Shown: positions 26,056 through 34,776, counted from the stretch's first letter. The stretch: 64,000 bases of DNA from JBCBKL01 sp038521825 (GCA_038521825.1 JBCBKL010000005.1:117125-181124), one strand, 5' to 3'. The notes: a model not told the origin generated them from the sequence alone. Translations and numbers: made by a program.

Positions 26056-26931
26056 ATGGCAATCACCGCAGCAATGGTCAAAGAACTGCGCGAAAGCACC
26101 GGCGCAGGCATGATGGACGCCAAGAAAGCCCTGACCGAAACCGATGGCGACATGGAAGCCGCGGTTGACTGGCTGCGCACCAAGGGTCTGGCCAAGGCCG
26201 CCAAGAAGTCTGGCCGCACGGCCGCCGAGGGCCTGGTTGCCGTCGTCGTCGACGGTGGCAAGGGCGTGGCCGTCGAGATCAACTCGGAAACCGACTTCGT
26301 CGCCAAAAACGCCGACTTCCAAGAGATGGTTTCAGGCATCGCCAAGGCAGCCCTGACCGCAGCGGATGTCGACGCGCTCAAAGCTGCCGATATGGGCGGC
26401 AAATCGGTCGAAGATACGATCACCGACAAGATCGCGACCATCGGCGAGAACATGACCCTGCGCCGGATGGCATCCGTCGAAGGCGATACCGTCGTGTCTT
26501 ACGTTCATAATGCGGCGACCGCCGGCATGGGCAAGATCGGGGTTCTCGTTGCCATGACAGGCGGGGACGAAACACTCGGCAAGCAGGTCGCGATGCACAT
26601 CGCGGCGGCGAACCCGGCGTCCCTGTCCGAAGCGGATCTGGATCCGGCCGTGGTCGAGAAAGAAAAACAGGTTCAAATGGACATCGCCCGCGAAAGCGGC
26701 AAGCCCGAACAGGTCATTGAAAAGATGATCATGGGCCGGATGAAAAAGTTCATGGCCGAAATCACGCTGCTGAACCAGCAATTCGTGGTGAACCCGGACC
26801 TCACTGTTGGGAAAGCTGCTGAAGAGGCCGGTGCCACGATCACCGGTTTTGTTCGCCTCGAAGTGGGCGAGGGCATCGAGGTTGAAAAAGAGGACTTTGC
26901 CGCCGAAGTTGCGAAAGCGGCCCAAGGCTGA
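26056..26931 (+). CDS. tsf: Elongation factor Ts
   Basis: A 291-residue EF-Ts. The N-terminal module contains MVKELRESTGAGMMDAKKAL and the core has EINSETDFVAKNADF near residue 80, both diagnostic. It exchanges GDP on EF-Tu. The ATG at 26056 follows TTGAGGAGAG. It lies 72 bases after rpsB and is followed by a strong terminator. Confidence 0.98.
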   Translation: MAITAAMVKELRESTGAGMMDAKKALTETDGDMEAAVDWLRTKGLAKAAKKSGRTAAEGLVAVVVDGGKGVAVEINSETDFVAKNADFQEMVSGIAKAALTAADVDALKAADMGGKSVEDTITDKIATIGENMTLRRMASVEGDTVVSYVHNAATAGMGKIGVLVAMTGGDETLGKQVAMHIAAANPASLSEADLDPAVVEKEKQVQMDIARESGKPEQVIEKMIMGRMKKFMAEITLLNQQFVVNPDLTVGKAAEEAGATITGFVRLEVGEGIEVEKEDFAAEVAKAAQG

Positions 26932-26966
26932 AGCCCTTACCGAACAAAGCAGATCATGCGATGAAG

Positions 26967-26999
26967 CGGCGTGCCAATCAGGCGCGCCGTTTTGCTTTG
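26967..26999 (+). terminator. Terminator after tsf
   Basis: CGGCGTGCC and GGCGCGCCG form a 9-base-pair stem (one G-U) around AATCA, followed by TTTTGCTTT. A good intrinsic terminator for rpsB-tsf. Confidence 0.8.
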
Positions 27000-27011
27000 T
27001 GAGGGTCGGGA

Positions 27012-27442
27012 ATGAAGCAGGGCTACCTGGCCGTGTCGGGCGGTCATCAGCTTTATTGGGAGGCTATTGGCCCCGAAGCCGGCATTCCCGCCCTTTATCT
27101 GCACGGCGGGCTGGGTTCCGGATGCAGTCCAAAACACCGTGATCTCTTTGACGACCGGTTCTTGGCCGTTCTTTTCGATCAGCGCGGATCGTGACCCATT
27201 ACTTCAGTCACGCAGCGTGGATCGAGCCCGGGCAGATTCTGCGCGACATGCATCGGATTGCGGCGATACCCGGCATCATGGTGCACAGCCGTTTTGACCC
27301 GTCGGCCCCGGTGCGCGCGCCATGGGAACTGGCGCAGGTCTGGCCCAGATCCGAGCTCCGAATTCTGGACGGATCCGCGCACTCAACCACCCATAAACAA
27401 ATGGGGGATGCGATGCGCAAAGCACTGTCAGACATAAACTGA
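27012..27442 (+). pseudogene. Prolyl iminopeptidase-like gene with internal deletion
   Basis: Two out-of-frame pieces of one alpha/beta hydrolase. Bases 27012-27194 encode the N-terminus, with LYLHGGLGSGCSPKH and FDQRGS then a stop. Bases about 27191-27442 encode the C-terminus, with THYFSHAAWIEPGQILRDMH, GIMVHSRFDPSAPVRAPWEL and the region of the catalytic His (DGSAHSTTH). In intact enzymes these are separated by roughly 180 residues including the catalytic Ser (GxSxGG), which is missing. The gene is dead. Confidence 0.82.
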
Positions 27443-27445
27443 GGT

Positions 27446-27700
27446 TGGAGGAGGTAGGCGAGACTGCCCCCAGAGCAGCCTCGCCCCCTAAGCAGGGACG
27501 CTTCGCCACGGGGATGAGACATACTGCAACACCCCTGCTAAGTCCGGCCCACAGCGTGGACAAATACACGTGCAGGCCGGGATCCCGAAGACCGGGTCGG
27601 AAGGGAGAGCCCCGATATCGCGGGGATCCGATCCGAGTGTTCCTTGGCCAAAGCCACCACTCACGGAACGATCTCAGGATGCATCTTAACTAAAGATTAA
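27446..27700 (+). ncRNA. Candidate structured RNA in the gap before the LuxR gene
   Basis: About 250 bases with a series of hairpins and no recognisable protein. The stems are GGCGAG/CTCGCC with inner CTGC/GCAG (27457-27485), AGCAGGG/CCCTGCT (about 27493-27540), CCGGCC/GGCCGG (about 27543-27580), a GATCCC/GGGTC hairpin, and CCCCG/CGGGG (about 27610-27626). An 82-codon frame covers the stretch but has a composition unlike a protein. The strand is not proven. It does not match 6S, tmRNA, SRP or RNase P cores that I can recognise. Confidence 0.4.
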
Positions 27701-27808
27701 GAAAGTCCGGGATTCCTTACCCGCTTTCCATCTGTTGCGTCTGCCGCAACGTAACGTTGAATAATCGTTAAGAAATCCGCAGCGTCACTGTTTCCGCTAA
27801 CGTAAGCG

Positions 27809-28558
27809 TCACGCCTCGAGGATGAACATCTGGTTGGAAAACGCTGCCTTCAGTACAGCTTGTGCTGTCGTTTCGACCGCGAGCGCCTCGCGGGCAAGGC
27901 GAAGGTGCTTTTCAACGGTGGCAGAGGTCAGGCCCATTATGACTGCAATATCTTGCATAGTCTTGCCATCGCCGACCCATTCCAATGCCTCTCGTTGGCG
28001 TTTTGTCAGGGCCCGGCCGGGCGTCTGATAGGGTAGGGTCAGAATTTTCAGATGGGCGATATTATTGACGAGATGCAGATCGCGTCCGTGCTCTTCCCAG
28101 ATCGCATCGACATCGTCCTGGCTCAGCCCCTCGCGAGCGGTCAGGGCGATGGCACCCTTTGATCGGGCAGAAATGGATTTGAAGCTGACCGTATAGCCCG
28201 CCGTGACACCCATCCTTTGATTGAACCCGACAACCTGTTGTTCGTGTTCGGACAGAGCCCCGTTTCGCATCATGTCGCCGATGATCCGCCAGCTGCATGC
28301 CCCTTCATTCTCAAGCGCCCAATTCACCATCGGGGCGTGAAAGTACTGGGCCTCGCCAATGAACACCTCGGTATATTCCTTGGGATGATTGGTCAGGATC
28401 ACGAAATCCTCGGGATCGCCGAGCGAATTGCCGCTGCGATACCGCGTGAAGCCGTAGATCAGGCGATCAAACCCGTACTCTTCCATTTTGGCGCAGTGTT
28501 TCTCCCACAATTCTTCGAGGGACTTACAATTGGCCAGGAAGTGAAGGTAGCTTTTCAT
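27809..28558 (-). CDS. LuxR-family regulator with autoinducer-binding-type domain (orphan)
   Basis: A 249-residue protein. The N-terminal domain (about residues 1-165) resembles autoinducer-binding domains, and the C-terminal helix-turn-helix is clear at 180-240 (LTKRQREALEWVGDGKTMQD, then MGLTSATVEKHL). ATG 28558 is chosen because GAAGAGG lies 8 bases upstream; a GTG nine bases earlier overlaps the aroQ stop. No luxI synthase gene is in the window, so it is a solo receptor. The usual Asp-Pro of the ligand pocket appears as HAP (YFHAPMVNW). Confidence 0.87.
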   Translation of the reverse strand: MKSYLHFLANCKSLEELWEKHCAKMEEYGFDRLIYGFTRYRSGNSLGDPEDFVILTNHPKEYTEVFIGEAQYFHAPMVNWALENEGACSWRIIGDMMRNGALSEHEQQVVGFNQRMGVTAGYTVSFKSISARSKGAIALTAREGLSQDDVDAIWEEHGRDLHLVNNIAHLKILTLPYQTPGRALTKRQREALEWVGDGKTMQDIAVIMGLTSATVEKHLRLAREALAVETTAQAVLKAAFSNQMFILEA

Positions 28559-28563
28559 GCTTC

Positions 28564-29001
28564 TCACCTCTTCAGAAATGCAATCATGGCGTCAAGCGCC
28601 AGGATATAGCCATGCGGGCCGAACCCGCATATTTGCCCGATAGCGACGGGCGCGATGTGGCTGGTGTGCCTGAATTTTTCGCGGGCGTGTATGTTGCTCA
28701 GATGCAGTTCGATCACCGGCACACCCGTGCCGCTGATCGCGTCGCGCAAACCGATGGACGTATGGGTCAAGGCGCCCGCGTTCAGAATGATACCGTCATG
28801 CGTGCCCCGGGCGGCCTGGATCATGTCGATCAGCGCGCCTTCGTGGTTGGATTGTTCGAAGGCAAGGGTGACGCCGATCTCTTTGGCATGGGCCGCGCAC
28901 GTCTCTGCGATCTCGGCAAGCGTCGTCGCGCCATAGATGTCGGGTTCGCGCTGGCCCAGCAAATTCAGGTTCGGGCCGTTCAGGATCAGCAGTGACGTCA
29001 T
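28564..29001 (-). CDS. aroQ: 3-dehydroquinate dehydratase, type II
   Basis: A 145-residue dodecameric-type enzyme of the shikimate pathway. Motifs are ILNGPNLNLLGQREPDIYG at the start, FEQSNHEGALID, ILNAGALTHTSIGLRDAI and ELHLSNIHAREKFRH, containing the catalytic Tyr and His. It converts 3-dehydroquinate to 3-dehydroshikimate. It ends just before the LuxR-family gene, which probably shares its transcript. Confidence 0.97.
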   Translation of the reverse strand: MTSLLILNGPNLNLLGQREPDIYGATTLAEIAETCAAHAKEIGVTLAFEQSNHEGALIDMIQAARGTHDGIILNAGALTHTSIGLRDAISGTGVPVIELHLSNIHAREKFRHTSHIAPVAIGQICGFGPHGYILALDAMIAFLKR

Positions 29002-29071
29002 GATGTCCCCCTCGACTACTCTTTATCGACCGGGCTGCAAGACTGTCCAGCGAATCAAGCGGTTAACGCTT

Positions 29072-29542
29072 TTATGATGCAAAAATCACGAGCCCGAGCC
29101 ATTCGGCGACCAGGGCAGGGGTTTCCTGCCCCTCAATCTCGATCGTCAGGCGCGTTTCGCGCAGCAATTCGATGTCTTTGCGCTTGGTCACGCCCAGCAG
29201 GGTAAAGCGCCCCCGCAATCGCGAACCAGCCGGGACAGGGCTAAGGAACCGCAGCCTGTTAAAGCCGTAATTGATGCCCATGACCTGCCCCGGCACTTCG
29301 TCGAAACAGTCATAGGCAAACCGGCTGGCTAGGCTGAGCGTCAAAAAGCCGTGGGCGATGGCCCCGCCAAAGGGCGTTTCGCGTGCAGCACGCTCGGGGT
29401 CGACATGGATCCACTGATCGTCGTGGGTGACAGTCGCGAACTGATCGATCATCGCCTGATCGACGTTGATCCAGTTCGATATGCCGACTTCTTCGCCGAT
29501 CTGCTGCTCGGCCATGGCGAGAGCATGGTCGATGGCGCTCAT
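29072..29542 (-). CDS. MaoC-family (R)-specific enoyl-CoA hydratase-like protein
   Basis: A 156-residue hot-dog-fold protein. The hydratase-2 motif is visible as QFATVTHDDQWIHVDPERA and FGGAIAHGFLTLSL, providing the Asp/His catalytic pair. It would hydrate an enoyl-CoA. Its start overlaps the stop of the upstream oxidoreductase gene (ATGA). With the acyl-CoA enzymes encoded divergently nearby it fits a local acyl-CoA degradation pathway. Confidence 0.87.
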   Translation of the reverse strand: MSAIDHALAMAEQQIGEEVGISNWINVDQAMIDQFATVTHDDQWIHVDPERAARETPFGGAIAHGFLTLSLASRFAYDCFDEVPGQVMGINYGFNRLRFLSPVPAGSRLRGRFTLLGVTKRKDIELLRETRLTIEIEGQETPALVAEWLGLVIFAS

Positions 29543-30555
29543 GCGGCACCGACCAGCGGGTCCGCGCCAACGCGCACCATCCGTTTGCCCCGGTTGTCGC
29601 CATGCAGAAGGCCGATCAGCGCGCGTGGCGCGTTTTCCAGCCCCTCAACCACGTCTTCCTCGACCTTGATCTGACCGTTTGCAACCCATGTCTGAAGGGC
29701 TCGCACCGCCTTGGCGTCATCGCGGGCAAAGTCCATCACGATGAACCCCTCCATTCGCAGCCGCTTGACGACCACGAGGCCGGGCAGATTGCGGGGGCCC
29801 GTGGGGGTCTCGGTGTCGTATTGGCTGATGGCACCGCAGCAGACAATCCGCCCCCTTTCGTTCATGAGCGCAAGCGTCGTTTCCAGAACCTGCCCGCCCA
29901 CATTGTCGAAATAGACGTCGATCCCGTCGGGGCAGGCCGCACGCAGCGCTTTGAAGAGCCCGGGTTCGCGATAGTCCACACAGGCATCAAAGCCGAGGTG
30001 ATCGGTCACCCATGCGCATTTTTCGGCGCCGCCCGCAATGCCCACGACGCGGCAACCAAGCGCCTTGCCGATCTGTCCGACATAGCCGCCGACCGATCCC
30101 GCTGCGGCCGATGCAACGATCGTTTCACCCGCGATCGGTTGGCCGACACCGATCAGGCCGTGAAAGGCGGTCTTACCCGCGATGCCAAAGACCGACAGCA
30201 GGTTTTCCAACCGGGGCACGCGCGGCAGCTTTTGAATCTTGTGGGCGGGCCGGGTCACATAATCGGCCCAAACACTTTCCGCCGCGACCAGATCGCCCTC
30301 TGCCAGACGCGGTGAGTTTGATTGCATGACCTCGCATACCGAATAGGTCGGCATGGCATCGCCCGCTTCAACGGCCTCGCGATAGGTCGCGCCCTGTAGC
30401 CAGCTGCGGTTTGCAGCATCGATCGACATCAAAATGGTGCGCAGCAGAACCTCACCATCGCCGGCTTCTGGCATTGCGACCGTCTCCAGCCGGAAATGCT
30501 CGGGCGTCAGCGCACCCTTGGGCAGTTGATCGACGACAATCTGGCGGTTGGACAT
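29539..30555 (-). CDS. NADP-dependent MDR oxidoreductase (CurA/leukotriene B4 dehydrogenase type)
   Basis: A 338-residue zinc-independent medium-chain reductase. ASAAAGSVGGYVGQIGKALG near residue 150 is the NADP-binding AXXGXXG region, and YFDNVGGQVLETTLALMNER is characteristic of the 2-alkenal reductase/CurA branch. The start at 30555 (MSNRQIVVDQLP) fits the family. It probably reduces alpha,beta-unsaturated carbonyls. It is co-translated with the MaoC gene. Confidence 0.87.
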   Translation of the reverse strand: MSNRQIVVDQLPKGALTPEHFRLETVAMPEAGDGEVLLRTILMSIDAANRSWLQGATYREAVEAGDAMPTYSVCEVMQSNSPRLAEGDLVAAESVWADYVTRPAHKIQKLPRVPRLENLLSVFGIAGKTAFHGLIGVGQPIAGETIVASAAAGSVGGYVGQIGKALGCRVVGIAGGAEKCAWVTDHLGFDACVDYREPGLFKALRAACPDGIDVYFDNVGGQVLETTLALMNERGRIVCCGAISQYDTETPTGPRNLPGLVVVKRLRMEGFIVMDFARDDAKAVRALQTWVANGQIKVEEDVVEGLENAPRALIGLLHGDNRGKRMVRVGADPLVGAA

Positions 30556-30596
30556 GAGACAGCTCCTTGCTATGGGCGATGGAAAGGGAGAATGCG

Positions 30597-31259
30597 ATGT
30601 CTCAGGAATTCCGGCAACCGGTCTATGCACCGCCAAAGGGGGCGGCTGACCTGCTGCTTATTCGGCATGGGGAAAGCGAACCGGCCCGCCCGGGGCAAAG
30701 CTTTAGGCTGAAGGACGGGCACGGCGATCCGGCGCTGCATCCGCAGGGCGAACAGCAAGCCCTTGCGGTTGGGGAACGGCTGCGAACAGCGCCGCTGGCG
30801 GCACTCTACGTGACCAAGCTGCGTCGGACGCACCAGACGGCGGCACCGTTGGCCGGGCATCTCGGGACCGCGCCGGTCGAAGACCCGGATTTGCACGAGG
30901 TTCATCTGGGTGACTGGGATGGCGGACTTTATCGGATCAAAGCGGCCGAGGGCGACCCGGTCTTTCGCAAAGTTCAGGAAACGCAGGATTGGGGCCACAT
31001 CCCCGGCGCAGAAACGCGCCAGGCGTTCTTTGACCGGATCGAGCGGGGTCTGATGCGGATTGCTGCGGCGCATGCGGATCAGCAGGTAGGCGTCTTTGTG
31101 CATGGAGGCGTCATCGCGGCGGCCCTGTCGATGGCCAGCGGTGCCACCCCGTTTGCTTTTCAGGGCGCGGCAAATGGCTCGATCAGCCGCATCGTCATCG
31201 AGGGCACCCGGATGTCTGTAAGGGGGTTCAACGATACGGCGCATCTTGCCGGGATCTGA
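30597..31259 (+). CDS. Histidine phosphatase family protein (phosphoglycerate-mutase-like)
   Basis: A 220-residue protein. The RHG motif is LLIRHGESEPARPG near residue 20. LRRTHQTAAPLAGHL carries a conserved Arg and FVHGGVIAAAL the second catalytic His. The ATG at 30597 follows AAAGGGAG; upstream in-frame ATGs are possible. It is divergent from the CurA-like gene and convergent to the next oxidoreductase gene. Members include sugar phosphatases and CoA-related phosphatases, so the substrate is open. A second family member is at 38812. Confidence 0.85.
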   Translation: MSQEFRQPVYAPPKGAADLLLIRHGESEPARPGQSFRLKDGHGDPALHPQGEQQALAVGERLRTAPLAALYVTKLRRTHQTAAPLAGHLGTAPVEDPDLHEVHLGDWDGGLYRIKAAEGDPVFRKVQETQDWGHIPGAETRQAFFDRIERGLMRIAAAHADQQVGVFVHGGVIAAALSMASGATPFAFQGAANGSISRIVIEGTRMSVRGFNDTAHLAGI

Positions 31260-31297
31260 GCGCTGCGGCCCTCGCGCTGTTGAGGGCAAGCTAGCCA

Positions 31298-32293
31298 TCA
31301 CTCGACCGTCAGCACCACCTTGCCCAGCACTTTCCGATCGGCGATATGGGTGAGGGCCTTGGCAGCGTCCTGCATCGGGAACTGGGCCGAGACGCGCGGC
31401 CTGATCTTGCCCTCGCTATACATCCGGAACAGATCGGCCATGTTCGCCGCGTGACCCTCGGGGTCGCGCATGGTCGCCGCTCCCCAGAAAACGCCAACAA
31501 TCTCGCAGGATTTGAGCAGCGTCAGGTTCAGCGGGATCGACGGAATCCCGGCCGGAAAACCGACCACAAGGAACCGGCCACCCCAGGCCATGGCGCGGAT
31601 CACCGGTTCGGCATAGTCCCCACCAACCGCGTCATAGGCCACGTCCACACCGTTCGGACCGGCGGCTTTCTTGATCTCGGCCGACAGCGCCTTTTGCGCG
31701 TCGCGGTCCAGTGAACGCGGATAGACAATCGTCGCGTCGGCTCCCAGATCGGTGCAGAACGCGGCCTTTTCCTCAGACGAGACCGCTGCGATGACCCGCG
31801 CGCCCATAGCTTTGCCCAACTCAATGGCGGCCGCGCCAACACCACCGGCAGCGCCGAGGATCAGCAGCGTCTGGCCCTCTTTCAGCAATCCCCGATCCTT
31901 GAGCGCGTAATATGATGTGCCGTAGGTAAAGATGAAAGCCGAGGCTTCGTCGAATGGCATCGCGTCCGGTATCTTGAGGCAAACCCGCTCGGGCACGCAG
32001 AGGTGCGTGACGAAGCCGCCAAAGCCTGGCATCGCGATGACCCGATCTCCAACGGCTAAACCAGAGACCCCTTCGCCCGCGGCATCGACGACACCCGCAA
32101 CCTCACCACCCGGAGCGAAGGGGCGTGGTGGCTTGAGCTGATAGAGGTCACGAATGATCAGCGTATCGGGGAAATTCACGCCCGCCGCCCGGACCGCAAT
32201 GCGAACCTCGCCCTTTTTCGGTTCAGGTGTCGGCAGTTCGGTCCACTCCAGCGTTTCGGGGCCGCCTGGGGCGGTGCTCAGCATGGCTTTCAT
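31298..32293 (-). CDS. NADPH:quinone oxidoreductase family MDR protein
   Basis: A 331-residue zinc-independent MDR enzyme. Features are AVRAAGVNFPDTLIIRDLYQ near residue 32, LILGAAGGVGAAAIELGKAMGA with the cofactor-binding motif near 145, and VAYDAVGGDYAEPVIRAM. It is often annotated as a quinone or crotonyl-type reductase. It is divergent from the acyl-CoA dehydrogenase operon with a 143-base gap holding both promoters. Confidence 0.87.
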   Translation of the reverse strand: MKAMLSTAPGGPETLEWTELPTPEPKKGEVRIAVRAAGVNFPDTLIIRDLYQLKPPRPFAPGGEVAGVVDAAGEGVSGLAVGDRVIAMPGFGGFVTHLCVPERVCLKIPDAMPFDEASAFIFTYGTSYYALKDRGLLKEGQTLLILGAAGGVGAAAIELGKAMGARVIAAVSSEEKAAFCTDLGADATIVYPRSLDRDAQKALSAEIKKAAGPNGVDVAYDAVGGDYAEPVIRAMAWGGRFLVVGFPAGIPSIPLNLTLLKSCEIVGVFWGAATMRDPEGHAANMADLFRMYSEGKIRPRVSAQFPMQDAAKALTHIADRKVLGKVVLTVE

Positions 32294-32436
32294 CGGATCC
32301 TCCCTTTGATCCCGTGACGCAACGGCATAGGTGCAAGCCCACGGTCTTTGGGCAATCCTGCCCCTGACACTGCCCCACGTAAACCCGGATCAGAACGGGA
32401 CGTAGCGGCAGGTTTCTCGCGTGAGGGAGGCATGCG

Positions 32437-33591
32437 ATGAGCGATCACGATCTCGACGGATTCCGCGCGGAAGTTCGCGCATGGCTAGAATCGAACTGTC
32501 CCGAAGTAATGCGCGATGGCGCAGCGGGCGAAGAAAACATTTGCTGGGGCGGCCGCAACTGGCAATTCCAGTCGGATGCCCAGCGGCTATGGCTGGAGCG
32601 GATGGCCGCCAGGGGCTGGACCGTGCCGACATGGCCCACCGAATACGGCGGCGCGGGGCTGAGCCGGGCCGAGGACAAAATCCTGACCGAAGAGCTTCAG
32701 CGCCTCAACACCCGCCTGCCGCTGCAATCCTTCGGGATCTGGATGCTGGGGCCAGCGCTGCTGCATTTCGGGACACATGAACAAAAACTCGAATATCTGC
32801 CTGCCATTGCGCGGGGCGAGGTGCGCTGGTGCCAGGGCTATTCCGAACCCGGTGCTGGCAGCGACCTGGCAAGCGTGCAGACCCGGGCGGAGATAGACGG
32901 CGATGATTATGTGATCAACGGCCAGAAAGTCTGGACCTCATACGCAGACAAGGCCGACATGATCTTTGCGTTGGTCCGCACTGACAGGGATGCACCCAAG
33001 CACAAGGGCATCTCCTTCGTCTTGATCGATATGGAAACACCAGGGGTCACGACCCGCCCGATCAAGCTGATCTCGGGCAAGTCGCCGTTCTGCGAGACGT
33101 TCTTTGACGATGCGCGCATCCCGCGAAGCCAGATCGTTGGTGCAGAAAACCGGGGTTGGGACGTGGCCAAATACCTGCTGACCCATGAACGCGAAATGAT
33201 TTCCGGTGGTGGCGACGGGCTGATTTCGGGGCGTCCGCTCGGGGCGGTGTTGGACGATGCCGCGCTGTCAGACGCCACGATCCGGGCCGAGGCGCTGGCC
33301 TGCGAGGTCGATACGCTTGCAATGGCGCTCACCCTTGACCGCTACAAGGATCAGGCGGAACAATCCGAGATCGGCGATGCCTCGGCCATGCTGAAATACT
33401 ACGGCACCGAGCTGAACAAGCGGCGGCACGAGCTGATGATGAAGGCGGGCGGTTCTGATGCGCTGACATGGGACGGCAAGGGCGGCCTTGCGCCCGATTG
33501 GCTGCGGACCAAGGCCAACTCGATCGAAGGAGGCACGTCCGAGGTGATGCTCTCGATCGTGTCCAAGCGCGTGCTGGGACTGCCGGGATGA
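32437..33591 (+). CDS. Acyl-CoA dehydrogenase (FadE26-like subunit)
   Basis: A 384-residue flavoprotein. WCQGYSEPGAGSDLAS near residue 130 binds FAD/substrate, and KVWTSYADKADMIFALVRTD follows. The usual catalytic-Glu position in the C-terminal IYEGT motif reads SIEGGTSEV, with Gly where medium-chain enzymes have Glu. This is typical of heteromeric (alpha2beta2) or specialised dehydrogenases. It overlaps a second ACAD gene by four bases, supporting a two-subunit enzyme. It starts the catabolic operon running to about 40.5 kb. Confidence 0.9.
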   Translation: MSDHDLDGFRAEVRAWLESNCPEVMRDGAAGEENICWGGRNWQFQSDAQRLWLERMAARGWTVPTWPTEYGGAGLSRAEDKILTEELQRLNTRLPLQSFGIWMLGPALLHFGTHEQKLEYLPAIARGEVRWCQGYSEPGAGSDLASVQTRAEIDGDDYVINGQKVWTSYADKADMIFALVRTDRDAPKHKGISFVLIDMETPGVTTRPIKLISGKSPFCETFFDDARIPRSQIVGAENRGWDVAKYLLTHEREMISGGGDGLISGRPLGAVLDDAALSDATIRAEALACEVDTLAMALTLDRYKDQAEQSEIGDASAMLKYYGTELNKRRHELMMKAGGSDALTWDGKGGLAPDWLRTKANSIEGGTSEVMLSIVSKRVLGLPG

Positions 33592-34700
33592 GCCTTTTGC
33601 CCACCGAAGACGAAGTGATGCTGACCGATGCAGCGCGCGGTTTCCTCGATGATGCCGCACCGGTCGACCATCTGAGGGGATTGCGCGACGCCGGTCAAAG
33701 CCGGGATCCCGCCCTGTGGGCGCAGATGGCCGAAATGGGCTGGGCCGGTGTTCTGGTGCCCGACGCGGCGGGCGGGGCTGATATGGGCTTTGCCGCAGCC
33801 AACGTGCTGTCACAGGAGATGGGCAAGACGCTGGCCACAACGCCCTTCATCTCGACTGCCGTAATCGCGGCGACGGCCTTGCGGCAGGTGGCGGATGACC
33901 GGGCAACTGACGCCCTGCGTCAGATCGCGGGTGGAACGCTGACCTATGCGCTTGCCATCGACGAAGGGCCCAAGCACGGGCCGGACACCACAGCGCTCGA
34001 GGCAGGGGCCGAAGGCAACGGCTTTCGACTGAACGGCAGAAAGACCTTCGTGATCGATGGCGCGCAGGCCGACCGGGTTCTTCTTCTGGCAAGAACAGAT
34101 GGCGGTCTGACGCTTTTTGATCTGCCTGCCGATCGGGATGGGATCGACAAGGCAGGTATGCCAATGATCGACAGCCGCGACGCCGCCCATCTGACGTTCG
34201 ACAATGTCGCGGCGACGGGCGACGATGTGCTGGGGCACGTGGATGATGCCATGACTGTGCTGCGCCCCGCGCTCCATGCGGGGCAGGCCGCAATTGCGGC
34301 CGAGATGGCCGGCCTCGCGGCGGGCGCCTTCGGGATGACGGTAAGCTATCTGCAGGAGCGCAAGCAATTCGGCGTACCCATCGGCGCGTTCCAGGCCCTG
34401 CAGCACCGCGCGGCACATTTGTGGTGTGAGGCCGAGGTCACCGCATCGGCCATCATTCATGCAGGACGGATGCTCGACGCGGACCCGAACAACGCATCTC
34501 TTGCGGTCTCGCTCGCCAAGGCGCGGGCGACACAAACGGCAACGCTTGCTGTGCAGGAAGGGGTCCAGATGCATGGCGGGATCGGAATGACAGACGCGCA
34601 CGACATGGGCTTTTTCATGAAACGGGCGCGGGTCGCTGCGGAATGGCTGGGCGACTATAGCTACCACGCCGAACGGGTAGCCGGACTGCGCGGCTTCTGA
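33588..34700 (+). CDS. Acyl-CoA dehydrogenase (second subunit)
   Basis: A 370-residue ACAD-fold protein, more divergent at the N-terminus (MSLLPTEDEVMLTDAARGFL). The middle ERKQFGVPIGAFQALQHRAA and end VQEGVQMHGGIGMTDAHDMG are clear family segments. The ATG at 33588 overlaps the stop of the first ACAD. Tight pairing with a FadE26-like gene resembles steroid- and branched-acyl heteromeric dehydrogenases. It carries out alpha,beta-desaturation of an acyl-CoA whose identity is unknown. Confidence 0.9.
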   Translation: MSLLPTEDEVMLTDAARGFLDDAAPVDHLRGLRDAGQSRDPALWAQMAEMGWAGVLVPDAAGGADMGFAAANVLSQEMGKTLATTPFISTAVIAATALRQVADDRATDALRQIAGGTLTYALAIDEGPKHGPDTTALEAGAEGNGFRLNGRKTFVIDGAQADRVLLLARTDGGLTLFDLPADRDGIDKAGMPMIDSRDAAHLTFDNVAATGDDVLGHVDDAMTVLRPALHAGQAAIAAEMAGLAAGAFGMTVSYLQERKQFGVPIGAFQALQHRAAHLWCEAEVTASAIIHAGRMLDADPNNASLAVSLAKARATQTATLAVQEGVQMHGGIGMTDAHDMGFFMKRARVAAEWLGDYSYHAERVAGLRGF

Positions 34701-34710
34701 TGGGCCATTC

Positions 34711-34751
34711 ATTGTTCCAGAAATACTCCGGGGTCTGGGGCAGCGCCCCAG
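34711..34751. repeat. Possible dispersed intergenic repeat with hairpin
   Basis: CCAGAAATACTCCGGGGTCT is followed by a perfect 7-base-pair hairpin (CTGGGGC-AGC-GCCCCAG). Similar intergenic strings occur many times in Rhodobacterales genomes, as far as I recall. Only one copy is seen here. It could act as a weak terminator between the ACAD pair and the SDR genes. Confidence 0.35.
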
Positions 34752-34776
34752 TCCATCCCCAAAACAGGACACCAAC

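Noticed and set aside
27445..27693. 82-codon plus-strand frame in the gap before the LuxR gene
   Set aside because: Composition (Arg/Pro/Ser/His) is not protein-like, and strong hairpins explain the sequence better; not fully excluded.
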